Origin: Pogostemon cablin | Taxonomy: Eukaryota > Streptophyta > Magnoliopsida > Lamiales > Lamiaceae | Length of the DNA stretch: 64,000 bases | Assembly (NCBI GenBank): GCA_023678885.1 | Contig: CM043001.1 | Location: 6,148,001 to 6,212,000, forward strand | Reading direction: 5' to 3' | In this document: positions 22,687 to 34,680 of the stretch, piece after piece | Position numbering within the stretch: the first letter of the stretch is position 1 | Layout: each line of letters begins with the position of its first letter | The notes under the pieces: generated by a model | Seen by the model: the letters and a program-made list of their open reading frames with translations, nothing else | What the model was told of the DNA's origin: nothing | Databases searched by the model: none | Position numbers and translations under genes: made by a program

Positions 22687-23169
22687 ATGATATATTTGGC
22701 ATGCATATTTATTTTTAACTATGCAATCATTTAAATTAACCCACTGAGTGTATTTCAGACATTCACCCCTTTCACTCCAAACCCTTTTCAAGTTGAGACT
22801 GCGACGGCGTACCGTGGCGGATGCGTTGCGTGAAAGCCTTTTTATTAATGCGCTACGCCAAAATCTTTTTATATAAATTCTAATGATATACTTTTGTATA
22901 ATTTTCACTGTTTATGATATCTTATTAACTTTATTTTATGGTTCACGCCTGTATTGAAGGTTAATATTATCAAAGAATTGCGAATAAATCTCCCTTTATA
23001 TTTATTGAAAAATTGGGGCGTGACAGGTGTATACTTTTTACAACAAACTGTTATACCGTATCGAACTATATTAATGGACAATTCTATCTATTCATGTAGA
23101 AAGGCAACCCTGGTGGATAAGTGTAGAGCCAAATGTGAGGTGGTTGTCATATACATATTAAATAATTTC

Positions 23170-23330
23170 ATGTAATGATAAAATATATTTTTAATTGTGA
23201 CGGTCTTCTATCATAAAAAAATAGTGACGATCAACATTGTGACGGCCACGAAACCATCACTAACACCGTCATAAAGCCCATCAAGCCGTTACTAAGGCCG
23301 TCATAAACGAGCAACATTTTTATAGTGATC
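23170..23330. mobile_element. CACTA-like terminal fragment
   Basis: Repeats of GTGACGG/CCGTCAC and CCGTCATAA end with TTTTTATAGTG, the complement of a CACTATAAAAA end. A matching left end was not found, so this is a fragment. Confidence 0.4.
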
Positions 23331-23661
23331 ATCATTCTTCTTCCAGAGATATCATTTTATACCCATTTTTACCTTAACGTCATTTTCTCTTCAAAAATAA
23401 ATTTCATTCTATTTGATCTCTTACAAGTACACTGAATTCTATTATAATTATGCATTTAATTAGCATCTACTCAGACATTTATTTTATTAATGCATTGATT
23501 TATATGTGAATAATTTTATACCTTAATGACAAATAATGTGTTTCTAAATGACACTCCAATACATTGTCTTACATAAAATAAATATGAACAACACTTCTTG
23601 AGGTCGTTATATTTTTATTATTTTAAGTAGCTAGTATCAGTAATTTTCAGTAAGAAAATTA

Positions 23662-23913
23662 TTCCCTCCGTTCTATATTTATTGACTTTTTTTTAAAGAA
23701 AATTAAGGAATATAACATTTTAATATATAGTGAGTTGAAGATTTAATATTTTAATGTGTAGTTGGTAATTATATTAGTGGTGAGTGTGGAGTGTGTAGGG
23801 ACACATGTGATTATATTAATTATTTTTATGTGGGTCTCATGCACTTAAAAAAATTAATTTGTTTGGAACAACACAGAAAGAAAAGTATGTTAATTTCTTT
23901 GAGACGGTAGGAG
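23662..23913. mobile_element. Stowaway MITE
   Basis: TTCCCTCCGTTC at the left and GAGACGGTAGGAG at the right, with TA at 23660-23661 and 23914-23915. Confidence 0.7.
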
Positions 23914-24002
23914 TATCATTATTATTTACTTTGCGAATTGTTCATAAAATATAATTTATTTGGGGTTATTATTATTATTATTATTATTTTATGACAAAGT
24001 CT

Positions 24003-24290
24003 TTTGTGAGAAGCTACTTATTTGAGATCGTTCATGAGACGTATTAAAGTATGTCTATTATATAGATAAAGTATGTTTAATAGTTGTTAAAGTATGTTTT
24101 GTAAAGTATGATGAATGATGAATTAAAGTATGATTTTAAAATATTATAATATAATTTATTATTGACCTACTTTAACTACAATAAGCATACTTTAGCTGTA
24201 TGATAAACATACTTTAATAATGGGTCAACCTGTCTCATAACCGTCTCACAAAAAATCCGTCTCACAAGAGAGTCTCTCTTATTTTATTTG
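24003..24290. mobile_element. MITE of the GTGAGAC/GTCTCAC family
   Basis: TTTTGTGAGAAGC at the left and several CGTCTCACAA words at the right, with AAAGTATG repeats inside. Ends are imprecise. Confidence 0.4.
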
Positions 24291-24337
24291 GGATTATTAT
24301 TTTTATCATTTATATACCATTTATTATTAAAATATTA

Positions 24338-24618
24338 CTCCCTCCATTCCATAATTGTTGTCGTAGTTACCGTAGATACGTAGTTTAAGAAAAATTACTT
24401 TTTGACCAACTTTATTGATTTTTTAGGGGGGTATTGTGGTATTTTGAAGTAATAAATAAATTATAAAGTATGTTATGTGTGTTAGGTAGGAGTAATATTT
24501 TTGAAATTAAGATAACTTTTGAGGTTGTTAGTTGATGTGAAATTTTTATTTTTGGGGTGTGACAGTTATTGTGGGATGGATGAAAACGAAAAGTAAGACA
24601 ATTATGGGACAGAGGGAG
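24338..24618. mobile_element. Stowaway MITE
   Basis: CTCCCTCCATTCCATAATTG at the left and AATTATGGGACAGAGGGAG at the right are clear inverted ends, with TA on each side. Confidence 0.88.
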
Positions 24619-24792
24619 TATTATTTTATATCCATTGTTCGTTTTTTATTTTGTGGTACGTACCTTATTTTATGGTATACAAATATTCATTTCGTCTTGC
24701 GTTAAGATTTTCGTTAAGGTTTATATTATTTTATTAAGTGGGATCCAAACAAAATAATTAATTAATCGACTTAGGGCTCATACAAAATACTA

Positions 24793-24952
24793 CTTACTTC
24801 GTCCACTTTAAATGATCCTTTTTACTTTGTCCAAATAGTCAGTGTGTAGGTTTTATATGTATAAAAAAAATGGGACTAATTTTAGAACGTACGTTCAATA
24901 TGAGGAAAAAAATGACTATTTATAGTGTATCACGGTAACAGGATGGAGGAAG
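24793..24952. mobile_element. Stowaway MITE, degraded
   Basis: CTTACTTCGTCCAC at the left and GGATGGAGGAAG at the right, flanked by TA. The TIRs have several mismatches. Confidence 0.55.
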
Positions 24953-25482
24953 TATTTATCAATAAATATACAATTTGGACTTAGTAGGATTAGAAACAAA
25001 CATGTCTTTGTTAAAAGTGGAATGATCTTACCTATCTAAATGCTACTATTTCCATAACGGCAAAACCTAGATGACAATCATAAATTGATGGATGAAAGGT
25101 GTTTCAAATCATATCCATTGCAATTTAATAGGAGTCATTTTCTTATCATTCTTTGCAATTAAGGTGGTGGCTCTGGTATATGACTGGGAAGCATGTTTGT
25201 AGCCTAAAATGGGACCTACTCCCTTGTCACATTTCCACCCACCAAGAGAATTTTTAACAAATCAAGAGTGCTTTTGCAACACTTTTCTTATTATACTTCC
25301 TATCCCTTGTACATGTGGTCGTTTGATTTTTTTTCCTACTCAGTATGATATTTTATGTTCTATATGGTATTATTTATTTTATTTAAATGTATATTAAAGA
25401 ATATAATATTTTGTGTTCTTTAATTTAAAAAATCTTTTTATTCTTTAACTATTATCTTTAAATTAGATGGTACACTGAAGTA

Positions 25483-25686
25483 CTCCCCGCCGGACATTAA
25501 GGGTTACATTTTGCCAGTTTTTGTATCTACATCAAAAGTATATATATTTTTTTTAAATACATAGGATCTACATACATGAGACTAACACACCTCTACTAAT
25601 ACGATCATTCACTATACATTAAATAATTATACTTCTTTAACTATGTGCAAAAAGTAAATGTGTACCTATCCGACAAATGGAAGAAG
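25483..25686. mobile_element. Stowaway MITE, degraded
   Basis: CTCCCCGCCGGACATT at the left and CCGACAAATGGAAGAAG at the right, with TA at 25481-25482 and 25687-25688. Confidence 0.6.
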
Positions 25687-27747
25687 TATAATTTTTGTAG
25701 TTTTATACTATTATTGAAAGTGAAACCCATATTTCTTAGAGAAATTGTGAAAAAGGCAAACGTCACTTTTGACTTTTTTGTCCACTTTACTATATAATTA
25801 ATATATAGTCGCACATATAGTCGCGTACAGTGGTCGTACATATATTAGTAAATAAATTATGGGTATGGTCATACATATAACCATGTAGGGTTGCATGTGT
25901 AATCGCATATGAGGTCGGAGAGTATGTTAATTATGTCCAAATTTTTTTTTTAAAAAAAAAGGCATTTTTCTAAAAAAATTATAATAAGTGATATTTTTTC
26001 AAAATAAACCATTAAAAGTGGTTTTTTTTTTCTCGATGCTATTATTTATTAAAAATGTTTGGAAATGACATCATCATCTCTCTTCACAGTTGACCCTATA
26101 AGATGATAATTTGAAATAAAAATAAAATAAGTGCGGGAAAGGCATCGTCATCTTTCGCTTTTGCGCATGCAAGTGTGTGGAGGTCGGGTCTTTATCCATA
26201 TTAAAGATTTGGCATCCAATTACCACTGTCTCTATTTCAATTCCATACATTCAAATCAAATGTCACACGTGCTTTTATTTATTATTTATTCTTTAACTTA
26301 TTCTCATACCCAATTATAAGCACTACTTTTTGTGATTAAATCTCTAACACCTAATTATGACCCACACTTTTATCTTTATAATAACGACAATTTGCTACTT
26401 AATTTTATCTTTATAATAACGACAAATTTTTCGGATGATGACATTAATTACAACTTCAATTTTCCATTCTATTATAATCGCTCCACTCATCAATAAAATA
26501 TGCACTTATATTTTGTGTTGTATCAGTAAAGAATGGCGAGAACAACTAAAATGACAAAATATTCAACGAATTGGGAAGGAGTAATATTTACATACTCCTA
26601 TTTTTCTTGACAAAAATAAAATGAGTATAGTGACATGCATAAAAAATTATATATATTAATTAAAAATATATTTAATTACTAAAATATAATAATTGTCTAA
26701 ATAAATTATTTTATAAGTAATTTGTACGTAGTACAAATAAAAGTAAAAGCATTTTTAATTTTAAAAAAAAATTAGTTATCGTATTTTTACGAAAGATAAA
26801 CGAAATCTCCTAGTATACCATAAAAAATTTGTGCTTAATATCATGTTTTGGAGTGAAATTTAGTGAAGCCAATTCATATATGAACTTTATATTGGTAGAA
26901 TAAAGTGAAAAAAATACTATAAATTATGAGTTGGTCTTTTATGTCCCTAGGTGTATAAAGTGTGTAAGGATACAACATTTTGTTCTAAAGAGTATACACT
27001 TTAATTAATAAGGGTACACAATTTTGTTCTAAAGAATATACACTTTTTTTTTCAGGAAATAAAGGGTACACATCCTCATATTAAAGGGTACACCATTTAA
27101 TACTAAAGGGTATCTCAGCGTACGATGGGCGCACGGTGTCTCCGGAGCACATAAGTTTTTGCCATAAATTATTTCTCCTGTGAATAAAAAATAGGTATAC
27201 CGTGCCTTCAAATCCCACATTTTTTTTAAGTTATACCTTTATTTAGTATAAAACGTATATCTTTTATTTCTTGAAAAAAAAATTTAAATTTTTTTAATCA
27301 AACATTTAATTAAATATTGATTTATATATTTATTGAAAATTAATATATTTATTGATAATGAGTTAAATATACCAAAAATATTTCAAATATTTTACCAAAC
27401 TTATATTGTTAATTTAAAAATTTTAAAAATATATATTATTGACATAAATAGGGTTATTGATTGAGATCAAAAGTATTAAATAGATGGTCAAGATTAAAAT
27501 TGAATGGTTTTTAAATAAAGTAAAATTAAAAAGATGAAGAAAAACTGAAAATAAAAATAGAAATTATACTTGGTTTTAATCCTATGTAACATCGATCATG
27601 GTTTTTTTTTAATTATATGTAATACTCTCTTTCACGTTATACTATTAATAATGCATGACATGTAATAGAGATTAGAGATATAAATGATAAGCTAGTTGGT
27701 TTACATCATAAACTTGTAAACTCGTGATCCTCTTTAATTTAAGAGTC
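25687..27747. other. AT-rich intergenic sequence, no gene
   Basis: Poly-A/T tracts and AT-rich sequence. 26950-27165 carries GTTCTAAAGA.TATACAC and AAAGGGTACAC words repeated two to three times, shared with the element at 58053-58275, so it is probably a related degraded MITE. No reading frame with recognisable content. Confidence 0.5.
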
Positions 27748-27920
27748 TAACTATGGTGTGGGGCATCGGTGCACTGGAATAATTACAGCTATTGGATCAA
27801 TTTTCTATTTAATCTTCAATAAAATAAAAAAAATAAAAAAAATTATTAACTACCCACTACCCCTCTACTTTACCTTATAATTTTGCAGGTACACCAGTGA
27901 ACCAGGTGCACCACAGAATA
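27748..27920. mobile_element. GGTGCAC-type MITE
   Basis: AGTCTAACTATGGTGTG..CGGTGCACTGG at the left and CCAGTGAACCAGGTGCACC at the right form inverted ends. Inner words (CAGCTATTGGATCAATTTTCTATTTAAT) are shared in form with the copies at 60850-61030 and 61065-61280. Confidence 0.5.
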
Positions 27921-28204
27921 ACCCTTAATTTAAACACCCTATTAATATATAGTGTATATAAGATTGAAAGGGTGGACCACAGGGTTTACACCGTGAACGC
28001 AATTTACTCAAGTGTTTGTAATAAATGAATGGGTAAGTCATGTGTGAGACTGTTTCACGTGAGATAATTTTACAATTTTTAAAATAGCTTTCAATTTTAT
28101 ACTTTTTAAAATAATTTTCACTTTCGATATAAGATGTTATCACTCTCCATATAAAATGTTATCACTTTTCATTTATACTATAAAATTTTCATGAAATAAT
28201 ATTA

Positions 28205-28495
28205 CTCCCTCCGTCCCGGGTATTTTTACCCGTTTGTACGGGCACGGAGATTAAGACGTTTTATTTTTTTAATATATAATGTAAGAGAAAGTAGGGATAA
28301 ATTAGTAATTTGAAAAGAAAAAGTGAATAAAGTTGTTGGGAATGATGAATAAAGTGTAAAAAAGTAATTAAAGTTGTTGGGATTGTAAAAAGTATGTAAT
28401 AAAATATTATGTATTTTTTCCAAAAATGGAATGGGTAAAAATACGTGGGACACCCCAAAATGGAAAGTGGGTAAAAATACGTGGGACGGAGGGAG
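28205..28495. mobile_element. Stowaway MITE
   Basis: CTCCCTCCGTCCCGGGTATT at the left and ACGTGGGACGGAGGGAG at the right, with TA at 28203-28204 and 28496-28497. A second copy of the right-end motif (AAAAATACGTGGGAC) lies just inside. Confidence 0.9.
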
Positions 28496-29254
28496 TATCA
28501 ATTTTTATTAATTAAATATCATTTTACATTATAAAATTTATTTGCCCATCTCATGTTAGCAATTGAGACGATTTCACACAATTTTTTACCTAAATGAATT
28601 GACTAAAGTCAAATACTACTAAAATATTTGAATGATACTTATTTGATTAAAGGCTAATTATTCGGTGCATGATGCACTGTGCACCGACTTCCAAAAACAT
28701 ATACACTTATGACTAAATATAGGAGTATATACACTAATCAATAAAATATACACTCTATTAATGAATTTTCTATTAATTTTTTAATAAAAAATTGAATGTT
28801 AAAAAAAATATACTCCTTCCGGCCACTTAGAAGGTAACCGTTTACTTTTTATGCGTAGATTAATGAGTATTATTATTATATGTGTAATGGGTAGTTGGAT
28901 GATGTATTTTTACTTATTTACCCTTCCTTTAAACTGCTTTTAAAGTGATTAATCAATCAAAATGTGATTAATATTAAACCTGTATACCTTACATCAAATT
29001 CAAAATTAAAGTGAGCCCTGTCAACCACTCAAAATCGTACAGAATAAAAAAATGGTATTGCATACATTTAAAAAAAAAATTACTGTGCAGTACATTTTTA
29101 AAGTTTCATTACATGTCCAATAATTCAAAATAAAAGTACACATGTTAGGTTAGATTACATTTTGAATTCCCACCAACATGTTAATCAAAATTTCCCTCCA
29201 AATCATTTTCTAATTCCCTCCAAAACAAGTTCTAATTCCCTCCTAAACTTACAC

Positions 29255-29262
29255 TATAAATA
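29255..29262 (+). promoter_or_regulatory. TATA box of the MLE transposase gene
   Basis: TATAAATA lies 46 bp before the transposase ATG at 29308, downstream of CTAATTCCCTCC repeats (29180-29245). Confidence 0.55.
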
Positions 29263-29914
29263 CTTTAACACCTGCAAAAAGAAAATCAGTTTCTTCAAAG
29301 TGACAAAATGAGAAAAAAAAATCTAAGTACCAATGAGGTTAATGTTATTGCTCAATTCATGTTGGCGGGTTCATCAAATGGCAAAGCTTCACATGGCCGA
29401 CTCACTCAAGCCACTTCTATATTTGGTGTATCAAGGAAAATTGTTAGAAAGGTATGGGCAAGAGTAAAGCAACAAATGGCAGCAGGTAGAGCCGGCAAAA
29501 AGGCAGGTATCGGGCCGGGGCCAATGCACATTTACGGGCCGGGCCTTATTTTTGGCGGGCCTCATTTTTCGTGGCCTAGCCTAGCCCATACTGGGTCACC
29601 GGGCCATCGGGCCATTCGGCCCATTAATATTAATTTATCTTTTTTAAATTTTAATTAAAAAATTAAAATTTATTTATTTTAATACGTGTAATAATAATTA
29701 TATAAGTCAATATAGAATATTATCCTCAAATTTATAATTAGATATAAATGGTAAATAATATATTCAAGTTTATTATTATTATTTTTAAATCAAATCAAAT
29801 AAATTAGAATTTATTATTATGGGTCGATTGTATTATTAAGTATTGTTAAATAATGGATTAGAGCTATTTAATATTTGTAATTACGATTAATATATGATTA
29901 AATTATATTATTAG

Positions 29915-30114
29915 TAATAGGAGAAATTAGAGGAGAAATTAGAGGATATTTTATTCATTAGAGATTACTTTATTTTCATATCTTTGATTTATCTCTATAT
30001 GTATATTTCCTTGTTTATCTCCACTAATTGTGGAGTTTGTTGTATCTTTGATGTATATATACGGCTGTTTCTCTCCATCACCAATCAAAGGTGATAGGCT
30101 AAATATTATTCACA
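29915..30114 (+). repeat. 5' LTR of the nested copia
   Basis: Ends ATTATTCACA directly before the PBS. Holds a 12-bp tandem duplication absent from the 3' LTR. TATATATACGG near 30056 is the likely promoter core. Confidence 0.92.
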
Positions 30115-30124
30115 TGGTATCAGC
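30115..30124 (+). promoter_or_regulatory. Primer-binding site (initiator tRNA-Met)
   Basis: TGGTATCAGC follows the 5' LTR directly; it matches the copia consensus start TGGTATCAG. Confidence 0.85.
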
Positions 30125-30304
30125 CTTCTTCTCGATCTTGTGATTCCTTTCGCTGCTCATCGGACTAGTCATCTCCGATTTCTATTTTTTTGCTGGACTG
30201 GTCCCTCCAGCCATTTCTTTCTCACTCAGATCCTCTCTCTATTTATTTCTCTCTCAGATCCTATCTCTATTTCTCACACTCTCCAGCCTATTCCTCTCGA
30301 CATC

Positions 30305-31080
30305 ATGGTTGCAACTACTGTTGATCCTCTCCCTATTACCACAATGATCAATATGACCCCGATCAAAGTCGACGCTACCAACTATCTCTCATGGTGTGCC
30401 AAATCATCCACATGGCAGAATGTTTCGATCTCATGAGTTTTCTGGATAGATCAACCGTGGTTCCATCTCCTACTGTGATGTCGGACGCCGATGTTGAATC
30501 TCCTAACCCAATGTATACGGCCTGGAAATTGAAGGAAATGAACCTTCTCAGCGTTATGTACACATCCCTATCCCCGGATGTCGCCTCTGAAGTCATTGAT
30601 TCGTTAACTTCTCTTGGCGCTTGGATGACTCTTGAGGTTGTTTACTCATCGGCCTCCCGTCAACATCAACTATGCGAGGAGCTGCTGTCACTTCGTCGTG
30701 GTGACTCTTCCGTCGAAGAATATGGCAAGATGTTCAAGTCTCTCTGTGATCAATTACATGCTATTGATCATCCCGTAGATGAAGCTGATAAGAGTCATTT
30801 ATTTTTGAAGGGCTTGGGGGTGCAGTTTGCTAACTTTGCAGATACTCGGATGGCTTTCACTCCCATTCTATGCTTTCGTGATTTGTTGAGTCAGGCGAAG
30901 TAGTATGATCATATGATCCGTTCCATGGAGGGCTCGGCACCTAAGGCCACCTTTTTAGCAGATCGCAGTGGCCCTTCCAATCGCGGTTCATCGCAGGGCC
31001 GTGGATCATTTTTGGGGTCAAGTTCAGCCAAACTCGGGTCGTCCCTTCACTAATAGTCGTAATTTTAGTTCTAACATTCA
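30305..31080 (+). pseudogene. Copia gag remnant
   Basis: Starts MVATTVDPLP with a TNYLSWC motif typical of copia gag N-termini. A frameshift near 30400-30430 moves to the frame read from 30430 to 30900 (AWKLKEMNLLSVMYTSLSP, LCEELLSLRRGDSSVEEY, FLKGLGVQF), the core gag fold of these elements. A TAG stop at 30901 precedes an RGSSQGRGSF-type linker. The CCHC zinc knuckle comes only after the foreign insert, at 31629-31667, and reads CQICRGKHYADNC, with one residue fewer than the usual C-x2-C-x4-H-x4-C. Confidence 0.8.
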
Positions 31081-31089
31081 AAACTTGGA

Positions 31090-31537
31090 TTACAGAAATG
31101 GAGAATTAGTCTGATAGCAAAGTAAAGTGTTTAAGAACAGACAACGGACTAGAATTCATTTCACAAGAGTTCAATAGCTTCTGTCAAGAGAAAGGAATTA
31201 AGAGGCATAGGACAGTGTCAGGTACTCCTCAACAAAATGGTTTTGCTGAGAGAATGAACCAGACATTGCTTCAAAGGGTAAGGTGCTTGCTGTACAGTGG
31301 TGGTTTTTCAAAAGGTTTTTAGGGTGAGCTGGTTATGACAGCTGCTTATTTGATCAATAGGTGCCCATCAGTAGCACTTAAATTCAAAACTCCTGAGTAA
31401 GTGTAGTTTGAAAAGGTCCCAAGCTATGATCATTTGAAAGTAATAGGATGTCAGGCATATGCATATCAAAAGCAAGATAAGTTAGATCCTAGAGCAATCA
31501 AATGTGAGCTTGTGGGATATCCAAAAGAAGTAAAATG
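31090..31537 (+). pseudogene. Foreign copia integrase fragment inside gag
   Basis: KVKCLRTDNGLEF, GIKRHRTVSGTPQQNGFAER and AAYLINRCPS are the D and E regions of a Ty1/copia integrase, followed by LDPRAIKCELVGYP from the integrase end. The host element has its own, different integrase at 32.1-32.8 kb (KIFQSDGRTEFVN), so this is a piece of another copia lineage lodged between gag core and zinc knuckle. Stops at 31320, 31397 and nearby break it. No flanking duplication was seen. Confidence 0.85.
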
Positions 31538-31625
31538 TTACAGGCTCTGGTGCAGGTGGTAGCGAGGTGGACGTCCTTCTGGAGGTTCGAACAACTCCAA
31601 CAATGGACGCTGACCATACGTTCCT

Positions 31626-34492
31626 CATTGCCAAATTTGTCGAGGGAAGCATTATGCAGACAATTGCCCTCAGTTCATCTGTGCTCGCAACACTATGTCG
31701 TCTGCAAATCTGGCCCAGGCATTCTCTTCTACGTGTAATGTCTCAGATCCTACTCCTGATTGGTATCTTGAATCAGGTGCTTCTGCTCATATGACCAATC
31801 AGTCTGCTACTTTGGACTCTTTCGAGCCTTACTCTGGTAATGGTAAAGTAGTTGTTGGTAATGGCAATACTTTACATATTTTGCATATTGGTTCTCGTGA
31901 TTTATTTGCTGATGTTAAATTGTTAGATGTTCTGGTGGTCCTACACATTGCCAAAAATCTTTTGTCTATCAGTAAATTGACCTCTGACTTTCCTGTTGAT
32001 GTCATATTTTCTGATAATTTTTTTACGAATCAAAACCGAGTGACAAAATAAATTCTGGGCCAGGGAAGGTGTGATAAAGGTCTATACTTGCTTGATAAGG
32101 GGATTTCCGCTTTGTTGGCAGCTGTGCGGGATACGAAGTTGAAAGCTAGTTTTGATTTATGGAACTTACGATTGGGGCATGTCCCATTTTCAGTTATCTC
32201 TTTATTAAATAAACTTGGACATCTATCTGTTGCTTCTGTTTTGCCGAATCCTAATATTTGTTCCTCGTGTCAACTGGTGAAAAGTAAGAAATTATCCTTT
32301 CAGTTGAATGAAAAACATGCTGAAAATGTATTAGATTTGATACATTGTGACTTATGGGGTCCTTCACCCATTTCTACATCTAATGGGTTTCGCTATTATG
32401 TTGTCTTCGTGGATGATTACTCAAGATTTTCGTGGATTTATCCTTTATGCAGAAATCTAAATTTTTAGATATATTAGTTCGATTCCATGCTTTTGTGTGT
32501 ACTCAATTTTCACGACAGACTAAAATCTTTCAGAGTGATGGGAGGACTGAATTTGTTAACTCTAAGGTGCGTGATTTTATGCACAAACATGGTATTCTTC
32601 ATCGTCTGTCCTGTCCTTACACTCCTCAATAGAATGGAAGGGCTGAACGAAAGCATCGTCACATTACTGAGACTAGTTTGTCAATGCTTTTTCATGCTCA
32701 TGCACCTGCATCGTTATGGTTTGATGCCTTTGCTACAGCTGTCTTCATCATTAATCGGCTTCCTTCATTAGTCTTGCATGACATGTCTTCTTATGAGTTA
32801 TTGTTTGGTTATTCACCGAATTATGCAAACTTCAAACCGTTTGGATATCGTGTATTTTCGTATCTTCGTGATTATGCAGCTCATAAACTGGAACCCCGCA
32901 GCCGTCCTTGCATTTTTCTAAGCTATAACAACATCTATAAGGGATTTTGTTGCCTTGACCCTAACATATCACGTATTTACACCACTCATCACGCTCAGTT
33001 TGACGAGTTTTTATTTCCATTCTCCCAAGATTCATCTTCTGCCCCAGCTCAGGAGATGGATTTCTCTACCTTTTTAGATGCATTGGAACATCTTCAGGCT
33101 CCTTCATCCACATCAGCTGCCGCTAAGTCAGTACCTGTGAGCAATCCACTAGTTCGAGTGCCAGGGTTTTACTCAGGTTTCGGGTATAGATTTTCATTAT
33201 ACTTTCAGTCCTGTTGTCAAGGCTGCAACTATTTGAATCATTCTAGCTCTTTCGGTCCAGCATAGTTGGCCCCTTCACACGCTTGACGTCAAGAATGCCT
33301 TCCTCAACGGCGTACTTGACAAACTGGTTTTTATGGCTCAACCTCCTGGTTTTGTGGATCCTCGTTTTCCTGCTCATGTATGCCGGTTGAAGAAGACATT
33401 GTACTGCCTTCGTCAGGCTCCACTAGCTTGGTTCCACCGATTCAACACTTACCTCTCTGGCTTGGGCTTTCTTCAGAGCCGGTGTGACTCGTCTCTATTC
33501 TATTTCCATAGAGGCCCCTCGGTGATTTACTTATTGTTATATGTGGATGACATCATTATTACAGGAAATGACTCGTCCTTGTTACAAGATTTTATTTCCC
33601 GCACTCATCGAGTGTTTGCTATCAAGGATCTTGGGCGCCTCAGCTACTTTCTTGGCCTTGAAGTATCTTATACTTCAAACGGCATCTTTGTTGGTCAAGC
33701 CAAGTATGCCCATGACATTCTAAAAAGGGCCGAGCTTCTGAATTATAAACCTGTCTCCACACCTCTTACAGAGGGTGAATCCCTTGTTCGCGATGGTGTT
33801 CTATTCTCTGATCCAACTATGTACAGATCTCTTGTTGGAGCTCTTCAGTACTTAACCATCACTCATCCTGATTTTTCGTATGCAGTTAGTTCTGTTAGTT
33901 AGTTTCTCCATACACTTACTGATGATCATTTTCAGGCAGTAAAGCGTATCCTTCGTTATGTCAAGGGCACAATCAATTATGGTCTTTCGTTTACTCGCCG
34001 TCATGACTCTTCAATTCTAGGTTACTCTGATACTGACTGGGCTCGATGTCCCGAGACTCGACGTTCGACCTATGGTTTTATTGGACGGAATCTAGTTTCT
34101 TGGAGTGCTAAGAAATAATCGACTGCTGCTCGATCTAGCTGTGAATCAGAGTATTGAGCTATGGCGAATGCCTCGGCTGAGCTTATTTGGGTGATGAATC
34201 TTCTTCATGACCTTCAAGTACTGTCTTCGTCTCGTCCCACCCTTTTATGTGATAATAAGAGTGCTGTCTTCCTCAGTCAGAATTCGATTGCTCACAAAAG
34301 AGCTAAACACATTGATCTTTATTATCACTTTGTTCGAGAACTTATATCCTCTGGGAGATTAGTCACACAGTTTATACCCTCTCACTTGCAGCTTGCTGAC
34401 ATATTCATGAAAAGTCTTCCCCGTCCGGCCTTTGAGTTTCTACGATCCAAGCTTAACGTGTGTCTACATCCCACGCAGTGCTTGACGGGGGG
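31626..34492 (+). pseudogene. Copia pol remnant: protease, integrase, RT, RNase H
   Basis: Protease: WYLESGASAHMT, where the catalytic Asp of D-S-G is Glu (codon 31770-31772). Integrase: zinc-binding region (LRLGH, CSSCQ), LIHCDLWGP, FQSDGRTEF and ERKHRHI (32.1-32.7 kb). RT: LDVKNAFLNG, an intact YVDD (33540-33551) and DLGRLSYFLGLE. RNase H: GYSDTDWA, SAKK, KHIDLYYHF, ADIFMKSLP (34.0-34.45 kb). Stops interrupt near 32049, 32631, 33227, 33900, 34117 and 34156, and there is a frameshift near 32450. Most stops sit where the family has Gln or Arg codons. Confidence 0.92.
34484..34492 (+). promoter_or_regulatory. Polypurine tract of the nested copia
   Basis: GACGGGGGG directly precedes the 3' LTR start TAATAG. 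Confidence 0.75.
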
Positions 34493-34680
34493 TAATAGAA
34501 GAAATTAGAGGATATTTTATTCATTAGAGATTACTTTATTTTCATATCTTTGATTTATCTCTGTATGTATATTTCCTTGTTTATCTCCACTAATTGTGGA
34601 GTTTGTTGTATCTTTGATGTATATATACGGCTTTTTCTCTCCATCACCAATCAAGGGTGATAGGCTAAATATTATTCACA
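34493..34680 (+). repeat. 3' LTR of the nested copia
   Basis: 188 bp, about 2% different from the 5' LTR apart from the 12-bp duplication; followed by the ATTAG duplication. Confidence 0.92.

Larger units (their letters stand above)
21395..22987. mobile_element. Fold-back / MULE-like element with about 220-bp terminal inverted repeats
   Basis: The left arm (about 21395-21620) and the right arm (about 22770-22987) are inverted copies. Shared landmarks are CGCAATTCTTT, ATATTAACCTTCAAT, GGCGTGAAC, GCGCATTAAT, CTTTCACG.AACGCAT and AAAAGGGTTTGGAGTG. Long TIRs suggest a Mutator-type non-autonomous element; the target duplication was not resolved. The interior contains a direct repeat of about 108 bp (22269-22379 and 22579-22686) around an organellar rRNA fragment. 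No coding sequence. Confidence 0.7.
29915..34680 (+). mobile_element. Ty1/copia retrotransposon, 4.77 kb, plus strand
   Basis: Short LTRs at 29915-30114 (200 bp) and 34493-34680 (188 bp) differ by four substitutions and one 12-bp duplication (AGAAATTAGAGG) in the 5' copy. The target duplication is ATTAG (29910-29914 and 34681-34685). PBS and polypurine tract are in place. Order: gag, zinc knuckle, protease, integrase, RT, RNase H. The LTRs begin TA, not the usual TG, in both copies. Many stops and frameshifts, plus a foreign integrase piece at 31090-31537, make it defective. Confidence 0.95.
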
